Under the pieces are notes generated by a model. That model was not told where the DNA came from and did no database searches. It saw only the letters and a program-made list of their open reading frames with translations. A program made the translations under genes and the position numbers. From the NCBI GenBank assembly GCA_963693315.1, contig OY856186.1, positions 383,320,215 to 383,384,214 on the forward strand: DNA of 64,000 nucleotides, written 5' to 3'. Origin of the DNA: Diogma glabrata. Lineage: Eukaryota; Arthropoda; Insecta; Diptera; Cylindrotomidae. The stretch's first letter is position 1. Every line of letters begins with the position of its first letter. Positions 10,632-22,320 of the stretch are shown here, one piece after another.

Positions 10632-12220
10632 TTCTTTAAATTCTGGTACAAAATCTTCTATTCCCGCTATTATTGATGGTGATTTAATCGTCAATGATCA
10701 CGCAAGAAAAGCTAACTTGTTCGCTGAACGCTTTGTTCTGAACTCCACTGTTTTGGTAACTCCTAAAGAAAGACCCCAAATCCAATCTTCAGGAGTTAAT
10801 ATGAATGAACTCCACTTCAACATCAACAAGGCCTCAGGAATGGATAACCCATTCCAGGAATTCCACCCATTATTTTAAAAACCTTTTCTAAAGGACTTGC
10901 ACCAACTTTGAAAAAGATATTCTGCCATTCCAACAAATCTGGCACATTTCCCTCGTGCTGGAAGCTGGCTAATGTCCAGCCCGACCCCAAAAAGGGACCA
11001 AAATCCGATATCTCAAATTATATGCCAATAGCTTTACTATCGGTCCTATCCGAAGTCTACGATCATTATATGGCCAATACGGGTTTCGCAACAAAAGACC
11101 AACTACCGATCTATTAAACTATGTAGCGCGTTGTTGGAACAGCATACTTAATAAAGGTGGTGAAACATAAGTTATCGCTTTAGATATCTCCAAGGCATTC
11201 GATCGAGTCTGGCATGTCAACTTAATCGATTCAAAATTTTCTATCCAACCGATACATTTCGGTCTCCTTAGACGAGTTCTCGTCTGAGTTTAAACTAAAT
11301 AACGCTGGTGTACCTCAAGGCTCAGTATTGTCCCCAACCCTATTTTGATTAATCCCGCCCGGAGAGACGCTGCCATAAACGTGAATAAAGGCCTACAAAA
11401 AGTCGCCGATTGGGGTGACCAAAGCCTGGCCAATTTCAACTCTACCAAAACAATGATGTTGATTGTTTCCAGATCAAAGACCGAGTTTCCCAAAGATATT
11501 TTATTCAGTATGTGTGATGAACCACTAGGTGAATGTAAAAACATGCGCTTATTGGGTGTCACAGTTTCAAATGACCTACTCTGGAACGATCATGTAATGA
11601 CGATGGCAAAAAGCGCGTCTAGAAAACTCGGCTTCCTAAATAGATGCAAGCAAATTTTCACCCCATACCAATTGCTCCATGTTTAAAAGTCCTATATTCA
11701 TCCCTGCAGTAATGTTGTGAAGTTTGGGGTGGTGCTTCTGTTTCCATTTTGGCCCTTTTGGACTCTGTTAAAAAGCGGGTTATACGAATTGTGGGTGATC
11801 GAGATTTGACATCATAACTTGATTCCCTACAACATCATCGCACTGTTGCTGACCTCGTTGTTTTTTACAAATATCGTCATCAACAGTCCTCAGATGAAAT
11901 CAGCAGCATCATGCCTCAAACTTATTCTTATCCCCGTTTCACTCCGCAATCGGCCAGCGCAACCAGTCAAACGGTCGAGATCCCGCACTGTCATACTGGC
12001 AGAAAGACTTTCTTTGTCCGAACTGCATATAAATGGAATAGTTTGTTGGAATCCATAGTTTTAGGTGGTTTCACTTCGTAGTGGTTTAAATAAAGCGTTC
12101 ATCAACACCTTAGAACGCAAGTTATTGTGGACCTACGTCTTAAAAGGTATTTATGTGTTGTTGTGACACATATTGTAAACCCTATAACACAACACTTTTT
12201 ATTTAAAAAAAAAAAATAAT
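10632..12220 (+). pseudogene. Jockey-like retroelement, reverse transcriptase part, decayed
   Basis: Continuation of the element that begins at 8814, past the MITE. Recognisable pieces in shifting frames are SIPAIIDGDLIVNDHARKAN, then SCWKLANVQPDPKKGPKSDI, then VIALDISKAFDRVWHVNLI (RT palm, first catalytic Asp region) at about 11170, then NNAGVPQGSVLSPTLF at about 11300. The YADD box is deleted. Thumb sequence follows (ECKNMRLLGVTVSNDLLWND, 11530-11690), then further diverged C-terminal residues to about 12060. An A-rich tail lies near 12205, as expected for a target-primed retroelement. Multiple frameshifts and stops show it is inactive. Confidence 0.85.
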
Positions 12221-12329
12221 AATTCAGCTAGAGACATATTCTTCGATTATGTAACGCACTGTTTAACCGAATGTGGTAAACAATAATGCGGTATCACCAA
12301 CATATACTCCGTGACTTAAATTAAGGGTG

Positions 12330-12475
12330 CTATCGTTGACTGAATAGAGTTTATCCGCTATCGCCTCTGAGAACTCACCTTGGATAATGATTTCTCACAG
12401 CTATTTCGAGTGGTATGTGATATGTCGCGTTTATTCGTATGTCAATAACTAGGACTAGAAATCAACTAAAACTGA
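12330..12475 (+). repeat. Diverged single arm of the foldback element
   Basis: It aligns with 3650-3790: shared blocks include GTGCT.TCGTTGACT and GTGGTATGTGATAT, followed by TATGTCAAT. It is much more diverged than the copies in the tandem duplication. No second arm is visible nearby. The surrounding sequence 12221-12960 has no gene. Confidence 0.6.
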
Positions 12476-12964
12476 ACTACTCATGCACATATGGAATTAA
12501 AGTTAAAGATGAAGCCTGGACTCTGGGTCTTATCAAAAGTTTCATAATTAATAAAACTAATACTTTCTGCTGTGGTCACTAATTTTATGAACATCATAAT
12601 GAAAAACACTTGTTGCGCAAACTAAAAGAAGTCCCGATGATGTCCTAAGAAGACGAAATGTACACCGTATTATAAAAAAATATATGAAGTTTTTTGTTTA
12701 GGTTAGGATTGGCTTTCATCTTAAGAAATCGTGTTTAAATTCCAATCAAAACATTATTTTACACAAACGTGTGGCCTCGACTTTTTAATTGTTAAAGTTT
12801 TATCACAAATTAATTAATTCTGAATAAAATAACAAACCATCAACCAAAATTGGTAATTAAATAAAATTGATTTTCTTTTATAATCTCTTCTTATACAAGA
12901 ATAGCATTTTTTTACAAACAAGCATTGAAATCAAGAGAAAAAGTTAATAAAAAAATTAGCTTAC

Positions 12965-13063
12965 CTATCTCCTGGGCTCAGGAAACTGAAAGTTCTCTTC
13001 TCAACCCATTGAAGTGTATCGAAAAGCAATTCGGGGTTTTTGGATGCCAATCCAAAAACAAAT
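12965..13063 (-). CDS. Isolated host exon candidate (33 codons), gene unknown
   Basis: On the minus strand a pyrimidine-rich acceptor ending in TTTTTCAG is followed by 99 open bases and a strong GTAAGC donor. Read from the second base, the exon gives FVFGLASKNPELLFD and then TLQWVEKRTFSFLSPGD, with one leading and two trailing bases for split codons. The composition is clearly coding-like (mixed residues, higher GC than its surroundings), with no transposon similarity that I recognise. The flanking exons are not visible within several kb, so introns would be large and repeat-filled. I do not recognise the protein family. It could be a relic exon, but the intact splice sites and frame argue for part of a functional gene. 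Confidence 0.55.
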
Positions 13064-14284
13064 CTGAAAAATAAATTTTTATTATAGAATTACCATTTAA
13101 CGATAACTGAGTTTTAAGTTATATTATAATGATCGTTTTTAATTTAATAATCATCAAATGTGATTAGGTGTTTTTTTATTCTTTTACATAACATAGATTT
13201 ATTAATAATTTTAAATTTAAAATATTTAATTGTTTTATTAATGATCGAGAGCATGCATACATCTGACGATCTCAGTTGAGCAAAACAAATAAAACGTAGT
13301 TAGGTCATTAATGCATCGGCAATTAAACGACTTAGGGTTGTTTACAAAATTTAATTTATTAATTTGTTAATGAGTAATAGTTTTGCTATTTAATTTATTA
13401 AACAACAATTTCATACAAACGTGCGATTTTAATAAATAAACGCTGTTTATAATTCCAGGGTTGAAAAGCTGTCGATTAACCAAAAACCGGAAAAATGTTT
13501 TTCAATTAAAAACAAAAGTGAATTTCCAAGGATAATGAGCGTAATCAGTACTCACCAATGCAAATAAACATGCGAGTTGGTTTATTATCTAATATCTGTT
13601 ATATTTCTATATGTAAAGGCAGAATTAGATTTGGAATTTCGTAACTTTTGTTTTCAAAATTTTTAAAAAAAATATTGTCCGAGCAAAAACTCGGACAATA
13701 CACAATATCAATAATAATTGACATATAAAGTTGTGTTGTAAAGTCTTTATATTGCCAGACCATATAGACACATATAAAATAAATGTTTTCATCAAATGTA
13801 AATGTCAACGATGTCAACTTCTAAATTGTAATTGATCGAAATGACACCAAAAATGTTACGTCATCTTGTGTGATAGGTTAGTTTTACACACATATCAAAT
13901 TTTAGGTCCATAGGATTTATGGTTTACGAGATAATCGATATAATGTGAAAAACACGTTTTACTCTCACCAATAAAACGAACCCTAAAACTGCATTTTCTA
14001 CTAGATATTAAAACGTTTTTTGTGTATGAGCTTGCATCACTCGACGTTAGTACGAGAACTGTTCATTCACGATAAGCAAAATTATAGTAATTTTCATATT
14101 GAATGTGTTAACATTAAGGAATAAAGATTTTCAGTTCACCCTATTTTGAGGGACCCAAAAATATGCATTTAGTGTAGCCGATAAACAATATCCTCAAAAA
14201 CACAACTTTGGTATGGTTAAAATGATCCGGAAACAATTCAAATAAACTGTATATGGTTGAAATTTGATATTAAAGTTTATTTTC
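13064..14284. other. Noncoding stretch with dispersed repeat pieces
   Basis: No gene is seen. 13985-14060 resembles 25885-25960 (shared TTTTCTAC..AGATA.AAAACGTTTT and CACTCGACG), so it is a diverged member of the repeat that carries the 30 bp array at 25.97 kb. A short hairpin, TTGTCCGAG....CTCGGACAA, lies at 13675-13700. Confidence 0.5.
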
Positions 14285-14500
14285 CATTGCACTATTGTTG
14301 ACCTCGTTGTTTTGTCTCAATATTTTAAGCAACGGTGGTCAGATGCAATTAGAGACGCATCATGTTTCTAACATACATTCTTTTCCCCGTTTTGCTCGTT
14401 GGTATGGTAATGCAAACAACCAAACTGTAAAGATTCTACGTGCCATAAAGACAGAATACTTCTTTCCCACTAAATTTATATGCTGTTAAAGGTTCATTCC
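14285..14500 (+). pseudogene. Jockey-like RT C-terminal scrap
   Basis: The DNA parallels 11828-12050: GTTGACCTCGTTGTTTT and then TCAGATG.AATTAG..., followed by CATTCTTTTCCCCGTTT. It therefore derives from the 3' coding end of a related retroelement. It is short, frame-broken and inactive. Sequence up to 14960 shows nothing else identifiable. Confidence 0.5.
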
Positions 14501-14959
14501 GGTTAAAGAAGATATAAGATCGTTACGGGAATACTCACAGGACAGTACAAAGACATGGAATGCGGTTTATTCACATCATACGTAATAATCCAGTTCCCAT
14601 TTTCCCGTAGAGCAACTGATTGGAGGTACTCTAAAAATTTATTATGTAAGTTATGAGCCATCGCACTGGTTGGTCGTTATATTTCCGTTTTATTATCGAG
14701 AGTATAGGTGGCATCCCTGATGAAGAGATACGTAGACAAATGTTTCTTAAGTTCATTTATAACAAAAACTACATTTTTTAGCAACTCTATGGCTTTACTC
14801 TTTCACGTGGTAATGTGGGTCGCCACAGTCCAGATTTAGCCTAGATTTTTTTTCTAAACCTTTGTCAGGAAGGTAATTTTATAAGCGATTTTTGTAATAG
14901 TTTGCTTTTCAGATTTACTTTTTTTTCAACATGTATCCAATCCTCGTATTTCTCACCAG

Positions 14960-15130
14960 CAATGTAATCAGTTTGTTCATTTGCCGACTGATAAGGCAAG
15001 TGGATTTGAACTTGGAGGTCCCGGCTTTAATTCTCACCCAGATCAAACCAACCAACAATACTCCGATTTTCCAATCGGAAAGTCTGTCAAACGAAAGTCT
15101 GTCAAACTTGACCACCTTGAAGTGCTTCAA
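14960..15130 (+). repeat. Possible tRNA-derived SINE fragment
   Basis: The stretch CTGATAAGGCAAGTGGAT resembles a degenerate A box. About 30 bp later GGCTTTAATTCTCACC resembles a B box (consensus GGTTCGAnTCC) in the layout of a tRNA-derived SINE head, followed by CCAGATCAAACCAACCAA. There is no poly-A tail, second copy or target duplication to confirm it. Confidence 0.25.
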
Positions 15131-15483
15131 CAAAAGTTAAGCCTAGAGCTGTATTTTTTTATCATTTTCCATCTTTGTGAATTTCAGGCTAATAATATTG
15201 TTATGATTCTATATAATCGCAACTGAATACAAAATAAAATTGTATTCTCAACCTCAATTCATCCTATACAATATTTCATATTACTTCGGTCTGAAAGACA
15301 CAAGTATTACATTCATGAGCTAAAAGTGAAATTCTTACCCTCACTTTTTTGGCATTTCTCGACGTTTTAGGACCTACTGATTCTAAAAAAGCAAAAAAAA
15401 ATGTATGTCTGTCTGCCGGCTGTCACAACCTACGAAATCTAGAAAGCCGCTGTACGGATTTCAAAAATTTTTGTTTCTAATAA

Positions 15484-15685
15484 TGGTGAAAAACACGTGA
15501 AATCAGCAAAAAAACATGCAATTTTGGAAATGAGGTTTTAATTTTGTATATTTAGGTATTGGAATTCGTTGACATCAATAAAAAAAATTTTTCTGCGTTT
15601 TTAGTTTTTTTTTTAACCCTGTCTTAAAAATCAAGAAATTGCTCGACCCTGGTGTATTGAAATGGCTCTACAGTCAAAACTACTG
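15484..15685 (+). repeat. Long inverted repeat, left arm (~200 bp)
   Basis: It is the reverse complement of 17628-17833 with a few indels. Shared blocks include GGAATTCGTTGACATCAATA and AAATTGCTCGACCCTGGTGT. It bounds the ORF-bearing segment 16406-17633. Confidence 0.85.
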
Positions 15686-16405
15686 AACTGATTTTAATGT
15701 TATATAGCTCAAAATGTAGGTATTGAGCTAATCAAAATATATGACCTTGATTATATGACCTTGAATATTTTCTTTTAGAAAAATAACGGTAAAAAATTTA
15801 AATTCGATTTTCTAGAAGTGCGTATTTTTAAATTTTTGATTTTTTAATATGTGAAAGGTACATATGTTACTAGAATTTTATAAAAAATTCAGAAGGGCAA
15901 CATTTTTGGTTTTTTTTTATTAATATTCTTGTAATCTGCTTCAAAATTTAAAAACGGTTAAAGGACGACTTGCGTCTTGAAAACTGACCATCGTACCTTT
16001 TTATTTGTCTTTGTTGTCAAAGTAAGTATTGGTTTTGTTTTTTTAATTATTTTACTGTTTATGTTCATTACAGGTAAAAAGGTTATAAGGCGTTTAATGG
16101 TTGAGGATTTTATTTTAGGTTTTTTTCAGTAATTTAATAAAATGGTGTTTTTTTTGAAATGGGCGGTCAATGTACGTCCTATAAATTGAACAAGAATCTT
16201 ACTTTTCTTAACTATATCAGAACCTCTCTTAACTTAGATTTTATTGAAGCAAATCATTTAAAAAGTATAAAAGGAAGTATTTTAGAGATTCTAATTTAGT
16301 TAAAATTCAATCTTAACAAAAATATTATTTTAATAATTCAAAGTTTTCACAGTGTTTTAATAATTCAAAGCAATACCAAGTTATCTTTTACAAGCAAATT
16401 TAAAA
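15686..16405. other. Noncoding region inside the inverted-repeat element
   Basis: AT-rich sequence between the left arm and the first ORF. It may be the promoter/5' region of the element's gene. I see no motif I would stand on. Confidence 0.4.
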
Positions 16406-17633
16406 ATGGAAAATCGATTTAAAACCATACACTGTGTTAAACCATTCCCAAACGTAAAATGTTCAAAAGAATTACTAAATGTGAAACGACTTCAGTTAGA
16501 AATTTTAAAACCATTAATCAATACAAGTGAGAATGAGTTAACAAATATTAAAATATGTACCTCCTGCTCTATCAAAGTGAATAGAAATATGAATTTCAAA
16601 AGTGGTAATGAATATGTTGAATCAACAAGCGAAAATAGTGTACCATCAAATTTATTGTCACCACCAAAGCCATCAACATCAAATCCAAGTATCATATCAC
16701 CTAATCTCCAGATGACAGAATCGTCACAATTAAGCGAATCATCTTCACCTTCAAGTAGCGGAGAGACAGTAATTAAGAAGAAAAGAATGGTTGAAGTGAT
16801 CAACACAATATCTAATAACCCAGTTTATTTAAGTCGTTTAGATCGAAAATCAGAACAAACAAAAATTGATTTGGCAGTGCAAACCATTAGCAAAACGCTT
16901 ACACAACATGATATGAAAATGAAATGAAAATGAAATCATGAAACAACTCAAGTCCAAGTTTCAAGAACTTGAAAACCGAGACAAAAAATGCAAGTGTTAA
17001 CAACTTTACCGTTTTCTACGCTACCACGTCAAATAATGCAAGAATTCGATTGTAACAGATATATGGTTGACCAATCAAAACTTCTACTATCAAAAAAAGG
17101 TGCCATTTCATTACCGGATAAAAAAAGAGGTCGTTCATTAAATCCAGATATTGTAAAGTTAGTGAAAGATTTTTACGATGACCCAGAAATCTCCAGACCT
17201 ATGCCCAATAAAAATGATGTTAAAACTTTTCGAGTTGATGGAGAGAAGAAAGAACATCAAAATCAATTTCTTCTTTCCACAGTTAAAGAGACTTACGTAG
17301 CATTTAAGCAGAAGCTACAAAATGGAAATTTAAATACTAATGAAATCGGACTTACTAAATTTGCAATGTTAAGGCCTAAATATTGTATACAACTTGGTGG
17401 CAGCGGAACACATTCTGTGTGTATGCACTATTCATCAAAATATAAAATTAATGATCAACAACGTAAACTTTACGGAGATTACGAAAGAAAAGATTAAAAC
17501 ATATCAAGACTGCATCACCTTTGTTTTATGTGAAACACCAACATCCGATTGCCATTTATTGAATTGTAAAAAATGTTCCGGAATCGATAAGCTAATCGAT
17601 TCCATCGATAAGCTAATCGATCGAGTCCAGTAG
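16406..17633 (+). pseudogene. Multi-copy transposon-type ORF with helix-rich DNA-binding-like region, frameshifted
   Basis: The first open piece (16406-16927) starts MENRFKTIHC and has a Cys pair (ICTSCS) and a Ser/Pro-rich linker. An ATGAAA microrepeat at 16915-16940 shifts the frame. A short coiled-coil-like piece (MKQLKSKFQELENRDKKC) follows in another frame. Then 16988-17497 reads QVLTTLPFSTLPRQIMQEF and KKRGRSLNPDIVKLVKDFY, followed by FAMLRPKYCIQLGGSGTHS. At about 17420 the frame shifts again to VCTIHQNIKLMI and CETPTSDCHLLNCKKC. From memory, the blocks RPK.C...G.SGTHSVC and CTIHQN.KLM recur in large uncharacterised arthropod and cnidarian ORFs that are often multi-copy. The flanking long inverted repeats suggest it is cargo or the transposase of one element. 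At least two frameshifts make it a pseudogene. The exact superfamily is not known to me. Confidence 0.65.
17584..17623 (+). repeat. Two tandem copies of an 18 bp palindromic motif
   Basis: ATCGATAAGCTAATCGAT occurs twice in a row with a few bases between, just before the right arm of the inverted-repeat element. Each copy is nearly self-complementary. Confidence 0.7.
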
Positions 17634-17833
17634 TTTTAACTGTAGAGCCATTTCAACACACCAGGGTCGAGCAATTTCTTGATTTTTGAACACCCTGTAT
17701 CTTAAGACAGGGTTTAAAAAAAAAACTAAAAACGCAGAAATTTTTTTTTTATTGATGTCAACGAATTCCAATACCTAAATATACAAAATTAAAACCTCAT
17801 TTCCAGACCTTGCTGATTTTACGTGTTCACCAA
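17628..17833 (-). repeat. Long inverted repeat, right arm
   Basis: Partner of 15484-15685. Beyond it, 17875-17945 repeats 15402-15470 in direct orientation (GTCTGTCTGCCGGC, then CCTACGAAATCTAGAAA), so the element sits in, or next to, a second repeated sequence. Confidence 0.85.
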
Positions 17834-17842
17834 TAGGTTTAC

Positions 17843-19194
17843 TCAATAGGAAGAGCCGAAAGGACGATGTGTTCGTATGTCTGTCTGCCGGCCACCACAA
17901 CCTACGAAATCTAGAAAACCGCTGGACGGATTTCAAAATTTTTTTTTTTTTTAAATAGGAAGAGCCGAAAGGACGATGTGTTTGATAACTGTACCGGAAG
18001 TGTGCCAAAAAAATCGTCAAGTGTGTCAAAACAAGGAAATTTGCATATTTTTTGCTTAAAAAACTTTCATTTTAAGTGATTACGAGTAGGAACATTGAAT
18101 TTGGAGAAATCTTGATGGTCGGGATTCGTATGTGAGACCAAACTCTAGATTATTGCATTATAAGTTTGTCAAAAAAATGTTGTCAAGTGTGTCAAAAGAA
18201 AGATTTTTATTTAATTTTATTTATTTATTTAATTTATTTAATTTTTTACCCATTTTTTACCAAATTTTTTAACCATTTTTTGGAAAAAAATAAAATTAAT
18301 AATTTGTATGACATAAAAATTTATTATTAATATAGAGAATGGCATTATATTATGGCATTATAAGATTGTCAAAAAAATAATGTCAAGTGTATCAAAAAAT
18401 GATTCCATTAATTTTTTTAGCCAAATTTTTTCGAAAAAAAAATGTAGCTGTTTTTATGACGTAAATGTAATTGAAAATGAAATTGGACATGGAAATTTTT
18501 TAATTTGTTATAGTTTTTGAAATATTTTTGGAATTTTGAAAAAAGTTTGTATTTTTGATTTTTTAATAATTTTTGCAATATTTTTAGAATTTTGGAAAAA
18601 GTTTTAATTTTTGATTTTGTAAGAATTTTTGGAAAATTTTTAGAATGTTGAAAAATTTTAAATTTTTGATTTTATTATAATTTTTGGAATTTTGAAAAAA
18701 ATTTCAATTTTTGATTTTGTAATAATTTTTGGAATATTTTTAGAATTTTGGAAAAAGTTTGATTTCATTATAATTTTTACAATGTTTTTGGAATTTTGAA
18801 AGAAATATGAATTTGTGATTTTCTAATATTTTCTCGAATCGCTAAATGGAAGGTTTTTGAGTAGTTTGCTGAAAATGTAATTGAAAATGAAATTGGACAT
18901 GGACATTTGTTATAGTTTTTGAAATGTTTTTGGAAAAGTTTCAATTTTTGATTTTGTAAGAATTTTTGGAATATTTTTAGAATTTTGAAAAATTTTAAAT
19001 TTTTGATTTCATTATAATTTTTATAATTTTGGAAAAAACTTTCAATTTTTGATATTGTTATAATTTTTGCAATATTTTTAGAATTTCGGAAAAAGTTTGA
19101 ATGTTAAAGAATTTTTGGAATATTATTAGAATTTAGAAAAAGTTTAAATTTTTGATTTTATTCTAATTTTTGGAATATTTTGAGAATGTTGAAA
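17843..19194 (+). repeat. Dispersed repeat family, ~1.3 kb, with degenerate AT-rich tandem tail
   Basis: The front part (AGAGCCGAAAGGACGATGTG, then GATAACTGTACCGGAAGTG, then GAAATCTTGATGGTCGG) is found inverted at about 46190-46660. The tail (18480-18880, partly repeated at 18870-19190) consists of units such as TTTTTGGAATATTTTTAG and matches 1975-2480 inverted. No coding sequence is seen. It is probably a non-autonomous element, type undetermined. Confidence 0.7.
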
Positions 19195-20705
19195 AAATTG
19201 ACCGTGTATCTCTGTAGGTACCCACACAAGTATGACACGGTTGGTTTTTGCGATTTTCGTGGATTTTGGTAGCATTCCCATACTAACTTTGAAATGAAGC
19301 TCATCGAATTTCAACTGTCAGAGATAATGTATATGTCTGTGTTGCTGTTTTTCCTCTCAGCGTACAGTATAGCACAGTTGTTAATGGGATAGGTTTCAGC
19401 TTGAAGTACTATTGCGGAGGTTCGCAGTGCCTAGAGATGTAAAAATACGGTATTTTATTTTTTTTGTATAATACAGCGTATTATACATTGTATAATACAA
19501 AATAAAATACCGTATATTCTGTACAAAAGTGCAATAGCCGACATACAGCGTTAGTGATATAACAACAAAAAATTACTTCCATCACCATTTTCAATCACAA
19601 CTAATTCATTTCCTTCTAAATAACTGCCCCGACATTTGAATTTCTTATCGTTATCTATATTTATATTTCTTAAACCAATGCTAATAAGATCTATTTATTC
19701 ATGTGATTCTGCTTGGTTTCGATATTAATCACTTTCATTCGCGCCGAGTTATTGTATTTATGTTTTTATTTAAATTGAAGACTTAATCATTTCCCATCGG
19801 TAAACTGTTGAAGATTTAAATTATGATTTTTCACATAAACAAGATTACGCCTCTTTGACTTGTAAGACAAATACTTCTTGCAGTATGAGTTAGGCTGCAG
19901 ATTGAAAAAGATTTTTCTGTTACAGTGGAATATGCGAAACGATGCAACATTCCGAAGAGCCACAAACTCTTTGCCACTAAGTTAAACAATCAATATAGCT
20001 GCCATCGGTTTCAAAATGTGAGTTGTGAGATTTAGGTGTTTTAGTTAATCAATTTGAATGTATAGAAAGAGGACTACTCAAAGATGTAAAATTGAATGAC
20101 AGTCCATAGCTCATAATGAGTGCAGCATAAAAAAATTCCCTATAACGGTGAACAGTAATGAAGCAGCATTCGATGTTTGAAATTTATGTTCTGTTGATAT
20201 TACAACAATTTTGTTGCCATAGAAATTTGCGAATCACTAACAATGCTTTTCTAACTGTTAGTAACAAGGGGCAATAACTCATTAATTTCTTCTGTGTCGT
20301 TCATATATTCAAGAACCAGTAGTATATATTTTTGCAGTTATAAATTCTTCAAGTAATTCCCGCGAAATATCAATAAAATTGCAGATTACTGATTCGCGCG
20401 CCATCACAATAGAAAAACATTTTATAATAAAATACCTTGTATTTTACTACGTTTTGGACAATACGGTATTTTACGTATAATACCGCGTATTATACAATAG
20501 TACTAAACACTTTTACATCACTAGCAGTGCCAACATTCGTTTAGTCTTGTGACCAAACACCCCTGCACCAGTGCATTCGTTGGTTCGAGAGCCATCCGTA
20601 TACCAGACGCTGACATTGGGTGGTAGTGATCGCAAGTAGCTCTCAATACTTCTTCTGACCCTTGTTCTGACAGTAAATTGACAAGCTGTAGTTCAAATAG
20701 ACGTA
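19195..20705 (-). pseudogene. Non-LTR retrotransposon RNase H domain relic, split by a hAT element
   Basis: On the minus strand 20640-20524 reads SLPPNVSVWYTDGSRTNEC and TGAGVFGHK. After removal of the 19432-20523 insertion and one target duplication it continues LALRTSAIVLQAETYPINN, then NTDIYIISDS, and in a shifted frame VILVWVP. These match RNase H of I/R1/LOA-type retroelements: the YTDGS first catalytic Asp, the LQAE Glu, the SDS Asp and the terminal W-V-P motif. A stop after IISDS and a frameshift before VILVWVP show decay. No RT is visible upstream. Confidence 0.78.
19432..20523. mobile_element. hAT-type element, 1,092 bp, with 8 bp target duplication
   Basis: The 8 bp GCAGTGCC flanks it exactly (19424-19431 and 20524-20531). 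The ends are TAGAGATGTAAAA and the complement of TAGTGATGTAAAA. Subterminal palindromic blocks built on GTATAATAC and GGTATTTTA occur at both ends (19444-19505 and 20425-20510). About 900 bp of interior has no intact ORF, so the copy is non-autonomous. It interrupts the RNase H relic, so it is younger than that relic. Confidence 0.88.
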
Positions 20706-22160
20706 GCACCTATAGTTGGTTTGGTTTAAACAAACATCGACAACAATAGAACATACCATACCAAGAAATAATAACATCAAGCTAAGTGCAGTATTTTTGA
20801 TTCTTCAATTAAACATATCATTAATGTAAAAAATTTATTGTTAAATTAAATTTATGCAAATTTCATAACAACATATTTAAAATGTAAATATAAAAAAAAT
20901 TCTTAGAATTCATCTTTGATCATCAAGAACAGATTAATTTAAAAACATGGATATTATTTTATTGATTAAGAAAATTGTTCCACTTGAAATTCAAAATACA
21001 AAAATTAAATTAGTAAACAAGAACAAAATCACGGGTTGTCTCAGTACCTTAATCTCATTTAAAATGGTTGGTCTACAATATGATTCATAAAATCTAGTCA
21101 TGTGTTATGACAGACAAAAACAACAAGTTTTATTACTAACAAAATTTTCGCATTTAAGAACCCATGACGTTTGTTCTTGTTAATCACAAATAAATAAATA
21201 TTTATCTGTGATTTAATGCTTCAACGTTTTTGAGAACTGTAAATGCAATCCGTTTAGATTTTTCTAGTAGATTTGTTTTCTAGAGATCTAAATCGGTTCC
21301 TATAAAAAGATTTTGAAGTATAAAAGAATTTAAAATATTTTGTTTGGATATCATAGACGTATTTAAAATGTAAATTTAAATGTGATAACAAGTCATCAGC
21401 CGATGTGACATGTACGTCACAACAATCTCTATAATTTATTATATGATTTAATTCATCAAAGAATTAATACATCATTTGAACTATTGACTTTTTGCATTCT
21501 CGTCTTAATATATATTTTCATGTAGATGAGGACAAAAATATTTTCATTTAAACAATAAAACAATGTACAATCGGATGATACAATGGACGGTAACATTCCT
21601 TGATTACAGCGAGATCGAGTTATAAAAGATACATTTTATTTCAAATAACCGTACCCGTACCCCCGTTTGGAAAATTTGCAATTTAGTAATAACAATTTAT
21701 ATCAACCTATATTGATGAATCATTGTAGTGTGTCCTAGTGACCTAATTGGGTATTCAAATCCGGCTTCTATCAGCAATCATATATATGGTTTCCCTATTG
21801 GGAAATTCTCTATTTCTCCTAATCTTAGCCCTATTTTACTTCAAATTTGGTTGAATTTAATAGAGTTATGATTAGAATTTAAAATTTTTGTACATTTTTG
21901 ATTAATTGATTAAATTAAACATTTAATTAAACATTTCACAATAATTTAATTTAAAAATAAAATTTTTTGTTTTGATATTGTAAACTTTCCTACATGCCAC
22001 AATCACGTTTATTTGATGAAGATAATATTAAATAATTAAATTTATTTATTCAATTCAATTCAGTGTAGCCTATATTTTGTTTTACTTGTTTCCAGATACA
22101 AATGAATTGTAGATTCTAAGATCAATATAAATTTAATACCACGTTGTAATGAATGTGTTA
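20706..22160. other. Intergenic AT-rich stretch, no gene seen
   Basis: No ORF of substance, no splice-bounded exon and no repeat that I can pair is visible. Confidence 0.5.
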
Positions 22161-22161
22161 C

Positions 22162-22320
22162 ACTGTTACAATAGTATATTATGCTACGATCATGTAATGA
22201 CGATTATTAATACACGAGCATTAACCGGGATACGAAACGAGCCGTAGGCGAGTTTCGCATGGTATATGCGAGTGTATTAATAATCATTACATGAAAGTGG
22301 CATACGCTATTTTTTCTACA
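22162..22320. repeat. Long hairpin 1 with GC-rich core
   Basis: The arms around TCATGTAATGA..ATTATTAATACAC are complementary for about 75 bp each. The core at 22238-22253 is GAGCCGTAGGCGAG inside CGAAAC...GTTTCG. It belongs to the set of seven hairpins with a common core and unrelated arms. Confidence 0.85.

Larger units (their letters stand above)
6799..10657 (+). repeat. Tandem duplication unit, copy 2
   Basis: Near-identical to 2912-6776. It is 6 bp shorter because of the G run at 9736. Its right end continues without a break into the RT half of the retroelement, so copy 2 retains the original right-hand junction and copy 1 the original left-hand junction. Confidence 0.93.

Noticed and set aside
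13557..13590. Small exon with GTGAGT donor upstream of the host exon
   Set aside because: Joining it to the exon at 13063 gives a stop codon in the coding frame.
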